Shown: piece by piece, positions 59,763 to 64,000 of the stretch
Numbering within the stretch: position 1 is the stretch's first letter
Layout of the letters: each line of letters starts with the position of its first letter
Origin: JAMHWD01 sp035911135
GTDB taxonomy: Bacteria; Pseudomonadota; Alphaproteobacteria; Micavibrionales; Micavibrionaceae
Assembly (NCBI GenBank): GCA_035911135.1
Contig: JAMHWD010000033.1
Span: 62,001-126,000 of the forward strand
Length of the DNA: 64,000 bases
Reading direction: 5' to 3'
Notes under the pieces: generated by a model
Database searches by the model: none
What the model was told of the DNA's origin: nothing
The model's input: only the letters and a program-made list of their open reading frames with translations
Program-made: the position numbers and the translations under genes

Positions 59763-60749
59763 TTATATGCCGGAGGTTTCAAGTGGGTGAGCGGATATTT
59801 TGCCTGCGCGGGTTTCCTGTTTTCGGGCTTTGCCGCGAACGGGCCAGATCAGGCGTATTTGCCGGGATATTTTCAAGGCTTCTTTGGATGGCGGCGCATC
59901 AGGCTTGGCCGGCATGGCAAAAAGCGTGGGCTGGGTGGCGCTGGAAGGCCAGTCAATCAACTGTAATTCGCCGTCATGCGTTTCCACCAGCGCTGTATGG
60001 CCAGAACCGGTCCAGCTGCCACAATTGGCGTAGGTAATATTGCGGATCAGTTTAACAACCGGGATATGCGTATGCCCGCATATTATCCCGCTATAGCGCC
60101 CCTGCCGGGCTTTGTGATACAAGGCATTTTCAAAATTATTGAGCAATTGCAACGCTTTTTGTCCTTGCTTGCGTAGTGCCTTGGCCAGTGAAAAAGGCTT
60201 GGTCCGTCCTTTTTTGGTGATACGCGAGGGGCCATGACCGCCGATCAAATCCAAAAACCGGTCGTAAAATGCATCGCTCCAGCGGGAGAGCCGGCCGCGC
60301 AGCAGGCCACGGTCAAATTGGTCGCCGTGCATGACCAGAAATTTGCGTCCAGTGGCCGTGATATGTATGGCTTTGTCGCGGATACGAATGCCGGTTTTTC
60401 GGGAAAAGCGCCCACGCAGGAATGGCAGTACACGCCGCAATTCATCATCATGATTGCCGGGCAGGTAATAAAGACGCGTGCCCGATTTTGCCTTAGTCAG
60501 AAGCGCATCAATCACGCGGTCGCAATCATCGCTCCAATGCCAGCGCTTGCAGAGCTTCCAGCCATCGATGATGTCGCCCGTCAGATAAAGATAATCGCAA
60601 TCATGTTTTTGCAGAAAATCAAGGAGCGCCGGCGCATCAAAAGATTTCGCGCCCATATGAAAATCGGACAGGAAGATGGCTCTGTAATACTGGCGGGTGT
60701 GCAGGCGTTCCGTAATCAGATCCCCCTTGAGATTGACGGCATGATGCAT
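59763..60749 (-). CDS. LpxH-like UDP-2,3-diacylglucosamine phosphoesterase family protein
   Basis: A 328-residue calcineurin-like phosphoesterase. Motifs: AIFLSDFHMG near 24-33, LYLTGDIIDGW near 53-63, YLPGNHDDELR near 94-104, VMHGDQFDRG near 136-145 and ICGHTHIP near 222-229. The family includes LpxH-like enzymes of lipid A synthesis and related forms paired with glycosyltransferases; the C-terminus here is longer and basic. ATG 60749 is used; a TTG three codons earlier is possible. It is probably an operon with the glycosyltransferase just upstream. Confidence 0.83.
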   Translation of the reverse strand: MHHAVNLKGDLITERLHTRQYYRAIFLSDFHMGAKSFDAPALLDFLQKHDCDYLYLTGDIIDGWKLCKRWHWSDDCDRVIDALLTKAKSGTRLYYLPGNHDDELRRVLPFLRGRFSRKTGIRIRDKAIHITATGRKFLVMHGDQFDRGLLRGRLSRWSDAFYDRFLDLIGGHGPSRITKKGRTKPFSLAKALRKQGQKALQLLNNFENALYHKARQGRYSGIICGHTHIPVVKLIRNITYANCGSWTGSGHTALVETHDGELQLIDWPSSATQPTLFAMPAKPDAPPSKEALKISRQIRLIWPVRGKARKQETRAGKISAHPLETSGI

Positions 60750-60817
60750 ACCATCCAAGCCTAGGGGGTGGGCAGGGTTCTATACAATGATGAAGGTGTT
60801 AATTTGAACAGAAAAAT

Positions 60818-61864
60818 TTATGTTTCTTTTGTTCTAACAAGACCGGAGGCGAATTGCCCGCCTGCCTTTTCCCATGTGTAATTGTTTCTGACATGGGCGG
60901 CGCGTTCTTCAGGGCTGCCATATTTCAAGGCTTCACGGGCTGCGGATGCTAGATCGTTTTCATGCAGCGAGCCCAGAAAATTTTGTGTGATGATATCTTT
61001 TGGGCCTGTGACGTTATAGGCGGCAATCGGCAGGCCAGAAGCCAGCGCCTCGATCAGGACGATACCAAACGTATCGGTTCGCGAGGGGAAGGCAAAAAGA
61101 TCGGCAGATCTGTAATGGGCGGCCAGATCAGCTCCATGCCGTTTGCCAACGAAAACCGCATCGGGATATTTTTTGGACAAGGCTGTTTTGCTGGGGCCAT
61201 CGCCTACAATAACCTTTGATCCCGGCCAATCCATTTTCAGGAAATCTTCGAGATTTTTTTCAATGGCCACCCGCCCGACATAAATGGCAACGGGACGTTT
61301 CAGATCGTTAAAAAGCGTTTTTTCTCCGGGGTGAAAAATATCGAGCCTTGCGCCGCGCGTCAGGCGATGCATGGGCGTTTTGAAATCCCAGCTTTTAAGC
61401 TCATTCTCCAGGCTTTGCGTGGCGATCATCATGCGCGAGGAAGGGCCGTGAAACGTGCGAACGAGGTTCTTGGCGGCTTCGCGTATTGTGCCATAAAGAA
61501 AGGGCAGATGCTTGGCCAGACGCTTGGCGACATAATCAGGAAAATGCGTGTGATAGGAAGTTGAGAATTTCAGATTATGACGTTTGCAGTATTTTCGTCC
61601 GGCCCAGCCCAAAGGTCCTTCGGCGGCAATATGAATGGAATCGGGTTTATATTCTTCGATAATGCGGCTCAGGCGGCGATATGGGGTGATGGCCAGTTTG
61701 ATCTCCGGGTAGCCGGGCATGGGCATGGTTACGCGAAAATCAGCTGGGCCGATAACCTTGACCTCATGGCCTGATGCCTGCAATTGCTCCGAGAGGTTTT
61801 CATAGGTACGTACCACACCGTTGACTTGCGGATGCCATGCATCGCTGATGATGAGGATTTTCAT
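60818..61864 (-). CDS. GT4-family glycosyltransferase
   Basis: A 348-residue GT-B glycosyltransferase. The N-terminal domain begins MKILIISDAWHPQVNGVVRTYENL, with HIAAEGPLGWAGRKYCKRH near 97-115 and STSYHTHFPDYVAKR near 120-134; the C-terminal domain has AIYVGRVAIEKNLEDFL near 189-205 and the nucleotide-sugar motif FPSRTDTFGIVLIEALASGLPIAAYN (in parts, near 256-281) with the E-x7-E pair. These resemble alphaproteobacterial transferases that glycosylate diacylglycerol. With the LpxH-like gene 68 bases downstream, a role in glycolipid synthesis is likely but not proved. Confidence 0.87.
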   Translation of the reverse strand: MKILIISDAWHPQVNGVVRTYENLSEQLQASGHEVKVIGPADFRVTMPMPGYPEIKLAITPYRRLSRIIEEYKPDSIHIAAEGPLGWAGRKYCKRHNLKFSTSYHTHFPDYVAKRLAKHLPFLYGTIREAAKNLVRTFHGPSSRMMIATQSLENELKSWDFKTPMHRLTRGARLDIFHPGEKTLFNDLKRPVAIYVGRVAIEKNLEDFLKMDWPGSKVIVGDGPSKTALSKKYPDAVFVGKRHGADLAAHYRSADLFAFPSRTDTFGIVLIEALASGLPIAAYNVTGPKDIITQNFLGSLHENDLASAAREALKYGSPEERAAHVRNNYTWEKAGGQFASGLVRTKET

Positions 61865-61950
61865 GGAAATTCTATGTCTTTTTGATACGAGGACTTGAGA
61901 TTATTTGATACTATGGTAGCTGGAATTTGTTCAAAGCAACAGGGGCTTTT

Positions 61951-63378
61951 ATGCGCGGCCTTCAGGAAATATCAAAGAGTAGCCTTGTTCTTGCTGTTAT
62001 GGCGGGGTGTCTGGCTATGCCGTTTCAGGCAAGCAAAGCCCAATCCACGAATTCGCGATGCGATACTGTTCCTGAAATGATCGCGACGCTGCGGCCATCC
62101 ACGATCGGGGCCTATAATTTATGGGATAATATTTACGGCGAAATCGATAAGACAGAAATTTATGTCTCCGGCGTGCAGAACAAGGATAGCGGCAATGTCG
62201 TGGCGGCGGGAATGCGCTATGCCGGGGCGCGAGGGGCCCTGTCATTATTATTGGTTGAAATTGATCGGCGCGGTCGCCCGGTCTGGCAGCATGAATACAA
62301 GATCAAAGGCTTGCGCGATGTAAAAAAGATCATGGCCATGCCGGAAGGTTATGCGGTTCTGGGGACGGTTGGTGATGGTGCTGCGCAAGGCTGGGTAGGG
62401 TTTTATGATGTGGGCGGTAAGCAAAAGGGTGAGGCTGATATCGCTGTCGATGGCGCGGCGCTGGAAGCCGTTAATCTTACGCCCGGCTATGATAACGATA
62501 TTGTTGTTCTGGCGCAGGTTACGCCAGGTTCTGCACAAAAACAGGCGGCCCCATACAGCATGTTTTTCTGGGTTAATGCCGATGGCACAATCCGCCAGCA
62601 GCGCAGTTACATGATGGGCGGCGAAAGCCGGATCAATGCGCTGATTCCTCAGGGCGAGGAATTTTACATGGCGGCCGGATTTTTGCGCGGCGAAGATGGG
62701 CGCAAGGCAGGATGGCTGATGCGCCTTAACGCGCAAGGCGGCATCATCTGGCAGCGTGAATATCCGCGCGGGCGTGCGGGTGAATTTGTTGATGCCGCAA
62801 CGTTCGGCGAACAATACGTAACGGCAGTCGGGCGCGCGATACCCGGCGGAGCGGCAGGCAAGGATGCAGGCTGGGTGATGATGGCCAATATCAATACTAC
62901 TGAAATTGCCTGGCAACGCTATTACCGTGATGATTATGATATGGCAGGCTTTGCAGTTGATGCCCTTTCTGACGGGCAGGTTATTGTTGCCATGAATGGC
63001 GATCATGGACAAAAGCCATTGCCGGAAAATGAAGATGATAACGATGACAAAAATAATAAGGATGATAAGCCGCAAGAGCCTGAAAAATTACCGGATTATG
63101 TGCGTCTTTTGACGATCAATCCGCGCGGGGTGATCTTGCAATCGCAATCCTATTTTAGTGGCGATGGCGTGCAGGGCGGCGATATGTTTATCGGTAATAA
63201 AAATGAACCTGTCCTGATCGGTTATACGGATATGACTTACCGGATCGAAAAAAAGAATCCGCCTCCCGGCGAGCCTGCTTTTGATGAAAAGAAAGGGCGC
63301 GAGGGTTGGGCATTGGCTGGCGCGCCGACTGAAGCCTATGTTGATCCCTGCGCCCAGCCTTATCGGTTCACGCCATGA
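61951..63378 (+). CDS. Secreted protein of unknown function
   Basis: A 475-residue exported protein with signal peptide (about 1-31) and mostly beta-strand sequence with repeated units of the pattern GW(V/L)...(I/V)xW..., for example AQGWVGFYDV, MFFWVNADG, KAGWLMRLNAQGGIIWQREY and DAGWVMMANINTTEIAWQRYY. This suggests a beta propeller, as in WD/PQQ-like folds. A low-complexity Asp/Asn/Lys linker lies about 359-380. I recognise no family name. ATG 61951 is used, with AGGGG close upstream. It overlaps rluD by ATGA, so the two are likely coupled. Confidence 0.75.
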   Translation: MRGLQEISKSSLVLAVMAGCLAMPFQASKAQSTNSRCDTVPEMIATLRPSTIGAYNLWDNIYGEIDKTEIYVSGVQNKDSGNVVAAGMRYAGARGALSLLLVEIDRRGRPVWQHEYKIKGLRDVKKIMAMPEGYAVLGTVGDGAAQGWVGFYDVGGKQKGEADIAVDGAALEAVNLTPGYDNDIVVLAQVTPGSAQKQAAPYSMFFWVNADGTIRQQRSYMMGGESRINALIPQGEEFYMAAGFLRGEDGRKAGWLMRLNAQGGIIWQREYPRGRAGEFVDAATFGEQYVTAVGRAIPGGAAGKDAGWVMMANINTTEIAWQRYYRDDYDMAGFAVDALSDGQVIVAMNGDHGQKPLPENEDDNDDKNNKDDKPQEPEKLPDYVRLLTINPRGVILQSQSYFSGDGVQGGDMFIGNKNEPVLIGYTDMTYRIEKKNPPPGEPAFDEKKGREGWALAGAPTEAYVDPCAQPYRFTP

Positions 63379-64000
63379 AGGAAGCGGAAGATTTCACCGA
63401 TGAGGGCGAAGACGGAAGAAGCCGTATTATAACAGTGGCACTTGAACATGCCGGCCAAAGACTGGATAAGGTTCTGGCGTTGTTATGTGATGATCTTTCC
63501 CGCGCGCGTATTCAGGGGCTGATTGAGGATGGTGAAGTGGAGGTGGATGGCGATATATGCCGCAAGCCTTCGATCAAGCTGGCGGGGGATGAGGAAATCA
63601 TCCTGACAGTCCCGGCGCCTGTGGCGGCCATACCTTTGCCGCAGAATATTCCACTTGATATCGTTTATGAGGATGAACATCTTCTGGTCATCAATAAACA
63701 GGCCGGTCTTGTTGTGCATCCCGGCGCTGGAAATCCTGACGGAACACTGGTGAATGCCTTGCTGCATCATTGCGGGGATTCATTGTCCGGGATTGGCGGT
63801 GTGCTGCGGCCGGGTATTGTGCACCGGCTGGATAAGGATACCAGCGGCCTGATGATCGTGGCCAAAAATGATGCCGCGCATCAGGGCTTGAGCGCGCAAT
63901 TATCGGATCGTAGTTTAAGCCGTGTCTATCTGGCGCTGGTGATGGGGACGTTGATGCCGCGTAAGGGTGTGATCGACAAGCCCATTGGACGCGATCCGAA
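63375..64000 (+). CDS. rluD: RluD-family 23S rRNA pseudouridine synthase, N-terminal part
   Basis: The first 208 residues of a pseudouridine synthase that would modify helix 69 of 23S rRNA; the gene runs off the right edge. An S4 RNA-binding domain (about 24-80: GQRLDKVLALLCDDLSRARIQGLIEDGEVEVDG in parts) precedes the catalytic domain with the catalytic Asp in HRLDKDTSGLMIVAKN (near 150-165). VVHPGAGNPDGTLVNALLHH near 114-133 is typical of RluC/RluD. The start overlaps the stop of the secreted protein gene. RluC or another RluA-family member cannot be excluded without the end. Confidence 0.9.
   Translation, partial: MKEAEDFTDEGEDGRSRIITVALEHAGQRLDKVLALLCDDLSRARIQGLIEDGEVEVDGDICRKPSIKLAGDEEIILTVPAPVAAIPLPQNIPLDIVYEDEHLLVINKQAGLVVHPGAGNPDGTLVNALLHHCGDSLSGIGGVLRPGIVHRLDKDTSGLMIVAKNDAAHQGLSAQLSDRSLSRVYLALVMGTLMPRKGVIDKPIGRDP

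Noticed and set aside
1..64000. CRISPR arrays, insertion sequences, prophage, integrase or attachment sites
   Set aside because: No regular direct repeats with spacers, no transposase or integrase frame, and no repeat flanking the tRNA gene were found.

Overview
The window reads as chromosomal DNA of a Gram-negative bacterium, most likely an alphaproteobacterium. The evidence is a CpdR-type response regulator beside tRNA-Val, a Caulobacter-style cpaA-F/tad pilus locus, a hisZ-purA pair, a complete pal-cpoB-tilS-ftsH run, and an MnmC split into two genes. The LamG/DUF1566 surface protein and the Tad locus headed by a kinase-like gene recall Micavibrio-like lineages, but that is only an impression. 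Base composition looks fairly even (somewhat above half G+C by eye), coding is dense, and overlapping starts and stops are frequent. I see no insertion sequence, phage gene or CRISPR array.

Layout. 1-217: start of a ParA-like ATPase running off the left edge. 304-6904: TsaC/Sua5, then nucleotide-sugar genes (UDP-sugar epimerase, Gmd, GDP-fucose synthase, GDP-mannose pyrophosphorylase), a membrane hydroxylase and, coupled by overlap, a CheD-like protein without the catalytic Cys and His. 7040-13411: small metabolic and regulatory genes (CtlX-like hydrolase, TetR regulator, glyoxalase, TrhO, acylphosphatase), an unidentified structured RNA candidate and two copies of a hairpin repeat. 13456-15320: a four-gene stress module (EF-hand protein, ECF sigma factor, short membrane anti-sigma candidate, CpxP/CnrX-like periplasmic protein). 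15495-22364: AMIN lipoprotein, polytopic membrane protein, WecA-like transferase, split MnmC, M3 peptidase. 22380-26633: a very large LamG/DUF1554/DUF1566 secreted protein whose start codon lies in a perfect hairpin.

26785-30172 keeps the enterobacterial lpoA-rsmI-yraN-dolP neighbourhood. 30172-36869 holds a SirB1-like protein, Pal, CpoB, TilS, FtsH and a phosphoesterase. 36866-38722 holds two N-formylglutamate amidohydrolase paralogues. 38831-42704 is glmM, hisZ, purA. 42960-59096 is a near-complete Tad pilus locus: a kinase-like membrane protein behind a sigma-54-type promoter, a small membrane protein, two TadE-like minor pilins, a TadG-like VWA protein, Flp pilin, CpaA-F, TadB, TadC, and on the opposite strand TadD plus a secretin-N-like cysteine-containing protein. 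59238-64000: tRNA-Val with an unusual C33, CpdR, an LpxH-like phosphoesterase with a GT4 glycosyltransferase, an unknown secreted protein, and the start of an RluD-type pseudouridine synthase.

Most of the region serves the cell envelope and surface: glycan precursors, lipoproteins, Tol-Pal, a Tad pilus and a giant lectin-like protein. The points most worth a second look are the CheD-like pseudoenzyme tied to the GDP-sugar genes, the kinase-like gene and its sigma-54 promoter ahead of the Tad genes, a covarying intergenic hairpin repeat in at least four copies, the start-codon hairpin of the LamG gene, and the C33 tRNA-Val.
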